From positions 372,001-436,000 of the forward strand of contig NZ_QETB01000004.1 of NCBI RefSeq assembly GCF_003123745.1: a stretch of 64,000 nucleotides of DNA, written 5' to 3'. The stretch is from Ancrocorticia populi (GTDB lineage: Bacteria > Actinomycetota > Actinomycetes > Actinomycetales > Actinomycetaceae). The notes beneath the pieces were generated by a model, which saw only the letters and a list, made by a program, of their open reading frames with translations, ran no database searches and was not told where the DNA came from. Shown here one piece after another: positions 43,126 to 51,456 of the stretch. Numbering within the stretch: the first letter of the stretch is position 1; each line of letters begins with the position of its first letter. Both the position numbers and the translations under genes were made by a program.

Positions 43126-44073
43126 ATGAAGAAACGAATTGGCGCTGGCACCCTTGCGATCGGCGCAGCAGCCGCCCTCGTGCTAGCCGGATGTAGCAGT
43201 AGTGACAATGGCTCCGACGGCGGTGACTCCAAGGAGATCACCATCGGACTGTTCAACTGGGACGAGGCCATCGCTGTCTCCAACCTGTGGAAGTACGTGC
43301 TGGAGGAGGAAGGTTACACAGTTAACCTCGAGCAGGCCGATCCCGGCCCCGTCTTCACCGCGCTGGCCGCGGGTGATTACGATGCCGTCCTAGATGTCTG
43401 GCTGCCGGTCACTCACAAGAGCTACATCGAGCAGTACGGCGATGATATTGATGAGCTGGGCACCTGGAACGAGGATGCCACGCTGCAGGTTACCGTTAAC
43501 GCAGACGCCCCGATCGATTCGATCGAGGAGCTGGCGGACAATGCAGATCTGTTCAATAACCAGATCATCGGCATCGAGCCCGGCGCCGGTATCACCGAGG
43601 CCATGGAGAACGAAACCATTCCAACCTACGGCTTGGAGAGCATGGACTACATTACGTCCTCCACTCCAGCTATGCTGTCCGAGCTGAAGACCGCCATGGG
43701 CAACGGCGAGAACATTGCCGTGACCTTGTGGCACCCGCACTGGGCCTACGATGCCTATGATCTCAAGGATCTTGAAGATCCCGAGGGCACCATGGGTGAG
43801 GCCGAGAGCCTCAACGCCTACGGCTCCTCCACGTTCCGCGAGGACAACCCCGAGGTAGCCGAGTGGATGGCCAACTGGACCATGGACACCGACAAGCTGC
43901 ACGAGCTTGAGAACCTCATGCTGAACGAAAACGATGATCCCGCCAATTACGGCGAAATCGTCGAGCAGTGGGCAGCCGATAACCCCGATTACATCGCTGA
44001 GATGACCGGCGGTTCCGCGGATTCTTCCGAAGATTCGTCCGAAGATGAAGCGACCGACGAGGCCACGGACTAA
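43126..44073 (+). CDS. proX: Glycine betaine ABC transporter substrate-binding lipoprotein
   Basis: Captures glycine betaine or proline betaine outside the membrane (OpuAC-like), 315 residues. A lipoprotein signal has the lipobox VLAGC, with Cys near residue 23. The mature protein starts with an Asp/Ser-rich linker. Family segments are EITIGLFNWDEAIAVSNLWKYVLEEEGY, DYDAVLDVWLPVTHKSYIEQYG, IIGIEPGAGITEAMEN, and a Trp-rich ligand region VTLWHPHWAYDAYDLKDLEDP. ATG 43126 is preceded by GAAGGGGAAA; a longer in-frame start lacks a site. A very acidic repeat (SSEDSSEDEATDEATD) ends the protein. A terminator follows. Confidence 0.94.
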   Translation: MKKRIGAGTLAIGAAAALVLAGCSSSDNGSDGGDSKEITIGLFNWDEAIAVSNLWKYVLEEEGYTVNLEQADPGPVFTALAAGDYDAVLDVWLPVTHKSYIEQYGDDIDELGTWNEDATLQVTVNADAPIDSIEELADNADLFNNQIIGIEPGAGITEAMENETIPTYGLESMDYITSSTPAMLSELKTAMGNGENIAVTLWHPHWAYDAYDLKDLEDPEGTMGEAESLNAYGSSTFREDNPEVAEWMANWTMDTDKLHELENLMLNENDDPANYGEIVEQWAADNPDYIAEMTGGSADSSEDSSEDEATDEATD

Positions 44074-44093
44074 GTACAACCGCGACCAACGTC

Positions 44094-44142
44094 AGGGGCA
44101 ACCTGAGGAGTTTTCGGACTCCCGGGTTGCCCCTCGTTTTTT
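44094..44142 (+). terminator. Rho-independent terminator after proX
   Basis: AGGGGCAACC pairs with GGTTGCCCCT (10 bp). Inside it, GGAGT/ACTCC extends the stem, and CGTTTTTTG follows. A textbook terminator closing the betaine operon, with CCGACGACGG right after the T-tract. Confidence 0.9.
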
Positions 44143-44267
44143 GCCGACGACGGAACGTTGCGTACGTGGGTATGCTTTCGTACGTAGGTGGGGCTTCGCC
44201 CGCAGCACTCTATATCGATCTGGACCAGAAGCTGCGCGAAAGAGTGTGACGTGGGACAATCTAAACC

Positions 44268-45944
44268 ATGAATGAACGAGCAGGACTTCCCGCAGAACCG
44301 AAGGATCTCATCGATGTTGATGAGCTCCTCTCCGCCTACTACTCCATCGAACCCGATCCGGGCGATCCGCTTCAGGCGGTCGTGTTCGGAACTTCGGGAC
44401 ACCGCGGATCTTCGCTAGACGGCGCTTTCAATGAGGCGCACATCGCCGCCACAACGCAGGCGATTGTGGAATACCGGGAAGACAAAGGCTACGACGGACC
44501 CATCTTCATCGGCCGCGATACCCACGGGCTCTCCGGGCCAGCCGAGAAGACGGCGGTTGAGGTGCTCGTGGCAAATGGCGCCGATGTTCGCGTAGATTCG
44601 CGTGGTTCCTACACTCCAACCCCGGCCGTGTCACTCGCGATTCTGGTGGCAAACGGTGTGGGATCGGCCGAGGGCCTGCGCCAGGACGGGCCGGGGCTTG
44701 CGGACGGCATCGTGATTACCCCGTCTCATAACCCGCCGCGTGATGGCGGGTTCAAGTACAACCCGCCCACAGGCGGCCCTGCCGATACGGACGCCACCTC
44801 GGTGATCGCGGCGCGTGCAAACGATCTGCTGGCAAGCGGCTGGAAGAACATTAAGCGCGTTCCCTACGAGGAAGCGAAGTCACAGGTCAAGGGTTTCGAT
44901 TTCCGCGAGCTGTACGTGAGTGAACTCGAGACGATGATCGATTTCGAGGCGATCAGGAAGGCCGGGGTACGAATCGGCGCCGATCCTCTAGGCGGTGCCT
45001 CCGTTGAATACTGGGCGGAGATCGCTTCGCGCTACGGGATTGATTTGACCGTTGTGAACCCGGACGTGGATCCGCGTTGGCCATTCATGACCCTGGACTG
45101 GGACGGCAAGATCCGCATGGACTGCTCGTCTCCTTACGCCATGGCATCGCTGCGCGAGCGGATGGTCCCCGATGCCTCGGGTGCCACACCGTATGACATT
45201 GCCACCGGGAACGATGCCGATTCGGACCGTCACGGCATCGTGACTCCGGACGGCGGGCTGATGAATCCCAACCATTATCTGGCTGTGGCTATCGAGTATC
45301 TGTTTACGCATCGGCCCGGATGGGGCCAGGACGCCGGGGTGGGCAAAACTCTCGTGTCCTCCTCGCTCATCAATCGGGTGGTTGGCGGCATCGGCCGCGA
45401 GGTCGTGGAGGTTCCCGTGGGCTTCAAGTGGTTTGTTCCCGGGCTACTCACCGGCGAAATCGGATTTGGCGGCGAGGAATCGGCCGGGGGTTCGTTCCTC
45501 CGCAAGGACGGAACCGTGTGGACCACCGATAAGGATGGCCTCATCATGGATCTGCTGGCAGCCGAGATCATTGCCGTAACCGGCAAGTCCCCCTCCCAGC
45601 TTCATGAGGGGCAGGTGGAGCGCTACGGAGCCTCAGCCTATGCGCGCATCGATGCGGCCGCCTCTAAGGAAGAGAAGGCGAAACTGGGTGCTTTGAGTCC
45701 TGAGGACGTCACAGCCACGGAACTCGCCGGTGAAACGATCACGGACAAGCTGGTCAACGCGCCCGGAAATAACGCCAAGATCGGCGGACTGAAGGTTGTT
45801 ACGGAAAACGCGTGGTTCGCCGCACGGCCCTCGGGCACCGAGGATGTGTATAAGATTTACGGGGAATCCTTTAAGGGAGCCGATCACCTCGCGCAAGTTC
45901 AGGAAGAAGCGAAGGCCGTTGTTGCCTCAGCTTTGAACAGCTAG
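44268..45944 (+). CDS. pgm: Phosphoglucomutase (alpha-D-glucose phosphate-specific)
   Basis: Interconverts glucose-1-phosphate and glucose-6-phosphate, joining galactose (Leloir) and glycogen metabolism to glycolysis. The 558 residues match the E. coli Pgm type. Visible parts are [22 protein letters not shown], the phosphoserine loop [21 protein letters not shown] (Ser near 156), the metal loop [12 protein letters not shown] (near 305), the sugar-binding loop [12 protein letters not shown] and the phosphate-binding [16 protein letters not shown]. It stands 25 bases before gnd on the same strand, a probable operon. Confidence 0.96.
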   Translation: MNERAGLPAEPKDLIDVDELLSAYYSIEPDPGDPLQAVVFGTSGHRGSSLDGAFNEAHIAATTQAIVEYREDKGYDGPIFIGRDTHGLSGPAEKTAVEVLVANGADVRVDSRGSYTPTPAVSLAILVANGVGSAEGLRQDGPGLADGIVITPSHNPPRDGGFKYNPPTGGPADTDATSVIAARANDLLASGWKNIKRVPYEEAKSQVKGFDFRELYVSELETMIDFEAIRKAGVRIGADPLGGASVEYWAEIASRYGIDLTVVNPDVDPRWPFMTLDWDGKIRMDCSSPYAMASLRERMVPDASGATPYDIATGNDADSDRHGIVTPDGGLMNPNHYLAVAIEYLFTHRPGWGQDAGVGKTLVSSSLINRVVGGIGREVVEVPVGFKWFVPGLLTGEIGFGGEESAGGSFLRKDGTVWTTDKDGLIMDLLAAEIIAVTGKSPSQLHEGQVERYGASAYARIDAAASKEEKAKLGALSPEDVTATELAGETITDKLVNAPGNNAKIGGLKVVTENAWFAARPSGTEDVYKIYGESFKGADHLAQVQEEAKAVVASALNS

Positions 45945-45969
45945 CGCGCAATCTCGAAGGAATACATAT

Positions 45970-47427
45970 ATGTCATTATCAACACCACCCTCCGGAATCG
46001 CGGATATTGGTGTAACCGGCATGGCCGTCATGGGCTCGAACCTAGCTCGGAACCTCGCCCGTAACGGGTACAAAGTTGCCATCCACAACCGCAGTACCGC
46101 CAAGACGGAGCACGTTTTTGATGAACATGGAGACGAAGGGGAGTTTTACCCCTGCGAATCTATGGATGATTTTGTTCAGACACTCGCCAAGCCGCGCGTT
46201 GCCATCATCATGGTCAAGGCCGGCGCGCCAACCGATGCGGTGATCGATGAACTCGCTTCGCGCATGGATGAGGGCGATATCATCGTTGATTGCGGCAACT
46301 CGAACTACGCGGATACGCGGCGCCGCGAGGAGGCCGTCCGCGAGCGCGGCCTGCACTACGTAGGTAGCGGCGTGTCCGGCGGCGAGGAAGGCGCCCTCAA
46401 GGGCCCGTCCATTATGCCCGGCGGAACAGCTGAATCCTACGATCGTCTTGGGCCTATGTTCGAAAAGATCTCGGCTCACGTTGATGACGTCCCGTGCTGC
46501 ACGCACGTGGGGCCCGATGGGGCAGGTCACTTCGTCAAGATGGTGCACAACGGCATCGAGTATGCGGACATGCAGCTCATTGCCGAAGCCTACGATCTCA
46601 TGCGAAAAGGTCTTGGCCTCACCGCGCCGGAGATCGGCAAGGTATTCGAGAAGTGGAATACCACCGAGTTGGATTCCTACCTAATCGAGATCACCGCCGA
46701 TGTTCTCCAGCACATGGACCCCAAGTCCGATCAGCCGTTCGTGGATATCGTGCTAGATCAGGCCGCCCAGAAGGGCACCGGCGCATGGACGGTTCAGACC
46801 GCCGCGGAGTTCGGCATTCCCGTGACGGGTATCGCCGAGGCGACGTTTGCCCGCTCGCTCTCAGGCAGCGTTCCCCAGCGCGAGGCAGGTCAGGCATCGC
46901 TCGAGGCCCGCGCCTCGCAGGTTCAGGTTGATGACCCTGACGCCTTCATCGAATCCATTCGTCAGGCGCTGTATGCATCGAAGATGGTGGCCTACTCTCA
47001 GGGCTTCGAGCTAATTCGTGCCGCGTCGAATGAGTATGACTGGGATATCGATTTGGGCGCAATGGCTCGTATTTGGCGTGGCGGCTGCATCATCCGCGCC
47101 GTGTTCCTTAACCGGATCACAGAAGCCTACGAGCGCCATCCCGAGCTACCGCTCCTCCTCTCCGATGAGTATTTCAAAGCGGAGATTTCCCAGGCAGTCA
47201 ACGATTGGCGGCTCATCGTGTCCTACGCCGCGCTCAGCGGGATCCCGATCCCCGCGTTTGCCTCCTCCCTCGCCTACTACGATGGAGTGCGCGCCGAAAA
47301 GCTCCCCGCGAACCTCATTCAGGGTCAGCGAGACTTCTTCGGTGCTCACACCTACCATCGCACTGATAGGGAAGGCACCTTCCACACCCTGTGGAGTGCC
47401 GATCGCAGCGAGGAGCAGCAGGACTAG
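45970..47427 (+). CDS. gnd: 6-phosphogluconate dehydrogenase, decarboxylating
   Basis: Oxidises 6-phosphogluconate to ribulose-5-phosphate with NADP+ in the pentose phosphate pathway. 485 residues. It has the NADP fold GMAVMGSNLARNLARNGYKVAIHNRS, signature GVSGGEEGALKGPSIMPGG, catalytic Lys and Glu in HFVKMVHNGIEYADMQL, and the C-terminal substrate region ANLIQGQRDFFGAHTYHRTDREG. The length fits the long (dimeric) form. It lies between pgm and an App1-like phosphatase gene that begins 24 bases after its stop. Confidence 0.96.
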   Translation: MSLSTPPSGIADIGVTGMAVMGSNLARNLARNGYKVAIHNRSTAKTEHVFDEHGDEGEFYPCESMDDFVQTLAKPRVAIIMVKAGAPTDAVIDELASRMDEGDIIVDCGNSNYADTRRREEAVRERGLHYVGSGVSGGEEGALKGPSIMPGGTAESYDRLGPMFEKISAHVDDVPCCTHVGPDGAGHFVKMVHNGIEYADMQLIAEAYDLMRKGLGLTAPEIGKVFEKWNTTELDSYLIEITADVLQHMDPKSDQPFVDIVLDQAAQKGTGAWTVQTAAEFGIPVTGIAEATFARSLSGSVPQREAGQASLEARASQVQVDDPDAFIESIRQALYASKMVAYSQGFELIRAASNEYDWDIDLGAMARIWRGGCIIRAVFLNRITEAYERHPELPLLLSDEYFKAEISQAVNDWRLIVSYAALSGIPIPAFASSLAYYDGVRAEKLPANLIQGQRDFFGAHTYHRTDREGTFHTLWSADRSEEQQD

Positions 47428-47451
47428 CAAAGTCCAAGATAAGGGGGAGCC

Positions 47452-48597
47452 GTGGCTCTGGCGGACTACGCGCGCTCGTTCGAGAACGGGATTAACCGGC
47501 GCGGGATAGTGCGCAGGCGCGCTCAGGGCTGGCTCCCACGTATCTTTCCATTCACCGGCTACGGTTCGGTCACGGAACTGCGCGTGATCGGCCGGGCGGT
47601 GATGTCCTCTCCGGATGAGGACGATCCGTTCACGTTCCCATTTCTGCCCAGGAGCACGCACGGGCTTTTGAGCGAGCGCCCCGTCTCCCACTTTCTCGAT
47701 ACGCGCAGCCCCACCATCGATGCGGTGGACGATATGGTGGAGATCGCCTCCGAACGTGCCCGCGAAGCTGGGCGCGGCTGGCGGCAGTTCTTCACCACGC
47801 AGGTAGGTTACCTTCCCGTCACGATCGAGATCGCGGGCCAAACCATCCACGCCAAAACGGATCGAAGCGGCTACATTGATGTACTGGTCCTGGATCACGG
47901 GCTTGCCCCAGGCTGGCATCAGGCCACGATCACTCCGCGAGCAGGTGAGCCCGTCACTGCGCCGATTCTCATCATTGAGCCAGAGGCCACTCTGGGCCTC
48001 ATCTCGGACGTTGACGATACCGTAGTGGTCACGTGGCTGCCCCGAACTGTGTTGGCCGCGTGGAACTCCTTCGTGCTTCGTACCAATACCCGCCAACCTG
48101 TCCCGGGGATGGCAGAGTTTTATGATCGGTTGCTCGCCGGCCACCCAAATGCGCCAGTGTTCTACCTGTCCACAGGTGCCTGGAACACACTGCCTGCTAT
48201 GCAAGAGTTCATCAAAGATAACCGCCTGCCCACCGGTCCGATGCTCATGACCGATTGGGGGCCTACCCCCACAGGTCTATTCCGGTCCGGGCAAGAGCAC
48301 AAGAAGACACAGCTTCGGAACCTCATCATCATGTTTCCGAAGATCCGTTGGGTTTTGGTGGGAGATGACGGCCAGCACGATCCCTATATCTACGGGGAAT
48401 TGGCTCGTGAACATCCCCGCCGGGTTGCTGGCATTGCCTTCCGCGAGCTCGGCCTTGTAGAGAAGGTGCTTTCTCAGGGTGCGCTCATCGGCGCGGAATT
48501 ACGAGACGCCCCGGATCCCGGTTTGTCTATCCCCATCATCAGCGCGAAGGATGGCTTCGGGCTTCTTGACCGCATGAAGGAGCTGCGGCTCCCTTAG
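47452..48597 (+). CDS. App1-like (DUF2183) phosphatase domain protein
   Basis: HAD-like protein of the App1/DUF2183 family, whose yeast member is a phosphatidate phosphatase. 381 residues, GTG start. The N-terminal part (1-170) has a predicted beta domain with IFPFTGYGSVTELRVIGRAV. The catalytic block is LISDVDDTVVVTWLPRT near residue 185 (DxDxT/V), followed by VPGMAEFYDRLLAG, FYLSTGAWNTLPAMQEFI (motif II Ser/Thr), DWGPTPTGLFRSGQEHKKTQLRNLI (motif III Lys) and WVLVGDDGQHDPYIYGELA (motif IV). All HAD residues are present, so it should be active. The bacterial substrate is unknown. It converges with the TRIC-like gene, overlapping by 4 bases. Confidence 0.85.
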   Translation: MALADYARSFENGINRRGIVRRRAQGWLPRIFPFTGYGSVTELRVIGRAVMSSPDEDDPFTFPFLPRSTHGLLSERPVSHFLDTRSPTIDAVDDMVEIASERAREAGRGWRQFFTTQVGYLPVTIEIAGQTIHAKTDRSGYIDVLVLDHGLAPGWHQATITPRAGEPVTAPILIIEPEATLGLISDVDDTVVVTWLPRTVLAAWNSFVLRTNTRQPVPGMAEFYDRLLAGHPNAPVFYLSTGAWNTLPAMQEFIKDNRLPTGPMLMTDWGPTPTGLFRSGQEHKKTQLRNLIIMFPKIRWVLVGDDGQHDPYIYGELAREHPRRVAGIAFRELGLVEKVLSQGALIGAELRDAPDPGLSIPIISAKDGFGLLDRMKELRLP

Positions 48598-49412
48598 TCT
48601 TCAGTGCTCCCAGCAGTCCCGGCGCTCCCTGCACTTCCAGCACTCCCGCGCCTGCTCCAAAGCCCGCGATGGCTCCGCCCCATTCCACGCCCGGCCCCGG
48701 GAGGTGATGGCCGCACGCGCAAGAACTTCGGATATGAACGCGAACGTGTGCGATCGTGGAGCCGATGGAATGATGTGCCGAGCGAATATCCATCGTTCAC
48801 CGGCAGCCTCCACCGGTAGCGCCGCGCCGCAATTGCAATGGCTCCGCCAACCACGGTGGCAGCCGCAGTTGCGAAGGTGGGGTACCCAAGGTGCCAAAGG
48901 ACCACGGCGGGCACGGAGGCGATAATGGAAGCCGTAGCGTAGAGGGTATTCCCGCCAAAGATGGACGGGATGCGCCCCACGGCCACGTCGCGGATCATTC
49001 CACCGCCTACTGCTGTGATCACGCCCATGAGGACCGCGGGCAGAATGCCGAAACCTCCCGAAAGGGCCTTGACTACTCCGGTTGCGGTCCATGCGCCTAA
49101 CACGAATGCATCGGCAACGATGAGGAGCCGATTCCACCAGCGGCCAGAGAGCCGGAGGAAGAATGCGATCAGTGCCCCGGCAAAGGCACCGGGCAAGTAG
49201 AACGGGTTCGTCAGCGCAATAGGCGGGCCCATTTGCAGCAAGGTATCGCGGATCATTCCACCGCCCAGCGCGGACATTACCGCGAGCGCCATGAACCCTA
49301 CGATGTCTAGCCGCATTTCGCGGGCAACCATCCCTCCCAAGGTACCGGCTACAACAACTCCTGCGAGGTCAAATACCTCAAAGACAGTGGGAAAGATGCT
49401 CGCGAAATCCAC
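48594..49412 (-). CDS. TRIC-like cation channel family protein (UPF0126/YadS)
   Basis: Membrane protein of the bacterial TRIC family (trimeric intracellular cation channel homologues), 272 residues with seven helices. Two inverted repeats each carry a Gly-rich motif: VMSALGGGMIRDTLLQMGPP near 46 and GVITAVGGGMIRDVAVGRIPSIF near 133. Family members are usually about 210 residues. Here about 65 extra residues follow the last helix, rich in Arg, Ser and Gly and ending in a SAGSAGSAGTAGS-type repeat, which looks like low-complexity drift at the 3' end. Monovalent cation conduction is known for the family; it is not shown here. Confidence 0.88.
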   Translation of the reverse strand: MDFASIFPTVFEVFDLAGVVVAGTLGGMVAREMRLDIVGFMALAVMSALGGGMIRDTLLQMGPPIALTNPFYLPGAFAGALIAFFLRLSGRWWNRLLIVADAFVLGAWTATGVVKALSGGFGILPAVLMGVITAVGGGMIRDVAVGRIPSIFGGNTLYATASIIASVPAVVLWHLGYPTFATAAATVVGGAIAIAARRYRWRLPVNDGYSLGTSFHRLHDRTRSRSYPKFLRVRPSPPGAGRGMGRSHRGLWSRRGSAGSAGSAGTAGSTED

Positions 49413-49414
49413 GC

Positions 49415-49681
49415 CTAGAATTCTACGGCGGTAACCTTCACAGTCCCATCCGAAGCGGTGTCATCTTCATCATGGCCGCGAACCACAGATTCGGCACGAT
49501 CCTTGAGCCCGTGGGCCGCCTCCCCCGCCGCGCTCTTGGCCTTATCCTTCGCGGTTTGCACCGGCTTGGAGTTCCAGGTTTTCGATGAGACGTGCGTGAT
49601 CTGTTCGTAGCGTCCGCGCCCGGCGCGGGCACCCAATACGTAGCCGATTGCTCCACCAACAATGAGGGACTTCCAACTCAT
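49415..49681 (-). CDS. Small YtxH-like protein
   Basis: An 88-residue protein with an N-terminal hydrophobic Gly-rich segment (SLIVGGAIGYVLGARAGRGRYEQI, the YtxH-type glycine zipper). A Lys/Ala-rich amphipathic stretch follows (TAKDKAKSAAGEAAHGLKDRAES) and then an acidic tail. Such proteins are frequent in Actinobacteria and are thought to be envelope-stress or coiled-coil proteins, but their function is unknown. GGAGGAG precedes the ATG. The stop lies 3 bases before the TRIC-like start, so the two form an operon. Confidence 0.8.
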   Translation of the reverse strand: MSWKSLIVGGAIGYVLGARAGRGRYEQITHVSSKTWNSKPVQTAKDKAKSAAGEAAHGLKDRAESVVRGHDEDDTASDGTVKVTAVEF

Positions 49682-49763
49682 GTTCTCTCCTCCTCTAGTT
49701 CATGCACTCCTAGCGTATCGGACTGTGCCCACCTCCCGTAGACTATCTGGAGGGGGTAACGCC

Positions 49764-50360
49764 ATGTCCGCGACGTCATCTACAAATCCACCACGTGAAT
49801 TCGGCCTACGGAACCTGATCAGCGATGATCGCCTCAAAGAGGCCACTGGCCGCAGCCGCAAGCAGTGGTTCAAGGCCCTAGACCGGGCTGGCGCGCAAGA
49901 GTGGGATCATCAGCGGATCGCTCGCTGGCTGGGCGGCAAGCACGATGTGGATAGCTGGTGGGCCCAAGGCGTCACGATTGATTACGAGTACGCTCGGGGC
50001 AAGCGCGTTTTTGGGAAGGCTGGGGACGGCACGTTTGAGATTTCCGTGAGTAAGTCCGTGAAAACTACGCCCTCGGAGATTTGGCCGATGATTGACGACG
50101 ACGAAGCGCGCCGCTCCTGGCTCGACTGCGAGTTCGATGTTCGTGGGCGTACCCCGGGAAAGACGCTGCGGATGACTGCCTCGGATGGTTCGCGGATCCT
50201 CATTTCATTGTGGCAGGGCGCCGCCGGGCGCGATGGGTTGCCACGAACTCGCGTGACGGTAACTCACTCACGCCTGCACAGTCAGGAGGAGATTCCCGAA
50301 ACCCGGGCCTATTGGAAGGCAACGTTAGGCGATCTCGGGGAGCTCGCGGCAAAGCCTTAA
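49764..50360 (+). CDS. DUF4287/SRPBCC-like protein
   Basis: A 198-residue cytoplasmic protein with two parts. Residues about 25-80 match a DUF4287-like helical segment (ATGRSRKQWFKALDRAG, HQRIARWLGGKHDVDSWWAQGVTIDYEYARG). Residues about 90-190 look like an SRPBCC/AHSA1 helix-grip fold (FEISVSKSVKTTPSEIWPMIDDDEARRSWL, TRVTVTHSRLHSQEEIPETRAYWKATL), which binds hydrophobic ligands. ATG 49764 has GGAGGGGG upstream; a longer in-frame reading from 49662 overlaps the divergent gene and is not supported. It converges with the EEP protein gene, overlapping by 4 bases. Confidence 0.75.
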   Translation: MSATSSTNPPREFGLRNLISDDRLKEATGRSRKQWFKALDRAGAQEWDHQRIARWLGGKHDVDSWWAQGVTIDYEYARGKRVFGKAGDGTFEISVSKSVKTTPSEIWPMIDDDEARRSWLDCEFDVRGRTPGKTLRMTASDGSRILISLWQGAAGRDGLPRTRVTVTHSRLHSQEEIPETRAYWKATLGDLGELAAKP

Positions 50361-51376
50361 GCAGCCGATCCCTCCGGATCCAGCCGCACCAAGACGCCGC
50401 GGTGATCGGATCCGCCCAGATCAATGAACGCCGCATCCGCTCCCTTGAACTGTGCGGTGGTCAAAACCCGATCGATGGGCGAGGAGAGAAGCGGGTTGAA
50501 CTTCGCGGGCCAGGTCCCGACCCCACCGGACCCCGCTTGTGATACGGCATCGGTGCAGGTTTGGGACAGACCTAGGGCTGCCTCATGGTCCTTGGTGGAG
50601 TTGAAATCGCCAGCGATAATGGCGTTGGGTTCGCTAGAGCACAAAGAATATGCTTGCGAGATCTCATTTTGCCAGGCCTCCATGTGGTCACGCCCCGGGG
50701 AGAGCGCGTGGATGGCGATCAGAGCGGGGCCTTCTCCGTTGACCGGGCTTGCCTTGAGAGCTTGGGGAGAACTGCTTTCGCTGAAGATCTCCTCCTGGGT
50801 GTATTGGCCCAGATCCGAGGAAACCAGCATCACGGTTGAGCGGTAATCCGCTTCGTAACCCGAGGTTCCAGTATCGAACTGTTGGAAATCAAGGCCTTGG
50901 GAGGCCAGTTCCTCAACAATTTCTTGACCGGATTCGGTGGAGGTTTCCGGGAGGGTCACAACGCTCACATCGTTATCCACGATTGCTTGCGCAATATCGC
51001 TTGACTCTACGGCCCCGCCCATCGTGTTGTACTGCAGGAGAACGATCGAGCCATCCGCGTTGCCGGGGCTGATAGCCTCATCATCCGTCAGGCCCCGTGA
51101 GTACATGGTTCCGGCGTGTAGGCCAGCTACCAGCAGCATGGCAATAGAGAAGGTTAGGGCTATCCGGCCGCGGCCCGCGATGAGAAACCGCAGCAGCCCA
51201 AAGACTAGAAAGAGCACTCCAATGCCAGCGAAGCCCACCACGATCCAACCACGCATGGCGATCATCTGGGCGAATGGCGTCTGAAGGGCATAGTCCGCTG
51301 CTACAAGTTCGGGCTTAACGGTGATCACCGCAAACGCCGTAAGAACAAGGGACAGTGCGCCCCACACAAACCGCAT
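50357..51376 (-). CDS. Endonuclease/exonuclease/phosphatase (EEP) family membrane protein
   Basis: A 339-residue protein with three N-terminal helices (about 4-22, 38-60 and 66-85) and an extracytoplasmic EEP domain of the DNase I-like fold. The domain shows VLLQYNTMGG, VVTLPETSTES (with the expected metal-binding Glu), IAIHALSPGRDH, AIIAGDFNSTKDHEA (the catalytic GDFN motif) and a closing GGSDHRGVLVRL (catalytic SDH). All catalytic residues are present. Such membrane-linked EEP proteins occur widely in Actinobacteria; the substrate could be nucleic acid or a phospholipid headgroup. ATG 51376 has GGAAGG upstream. Confidence 0.85.
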   Translation of the reverse strand: MRFVWGALSLVLTAFAVITVKPELVAADYALQTPFAQMIAMRGWIVVGFAGIGVLFLVFGLLRFLIAGRGRIALTFSIAMLLVAGLHAGTMYSRGLTDDEAISPGNADGSIVLLQYNTMGGAVESSDIAQAIVDNDVSVVTLPETSTESGQEIVEELASQGLDFQQFDTGTSGYEADYRSTVMLVSSDLGQYTQEEIFSESSSPQALKASPVNGEGPALIAIHALSPGRDHMEAWQNEISQAYSLCSSEPNAIIAGDFNSTKDHEAALGLSQTCTDAVSQAGSGGVGTWPAKFNPLLSSPIDRVLTTAQFKGADAAFIDLGGSDHRGVLVRLDPEGSAA

Positions 51377-51456
51377 GACGTGAACCTTCCTGTTTGGGTG
51401 CTGCGTGTTGCAGCATACTCGAATCTCCTGTGTGCTGTATGGGAGAATAACGCCGT

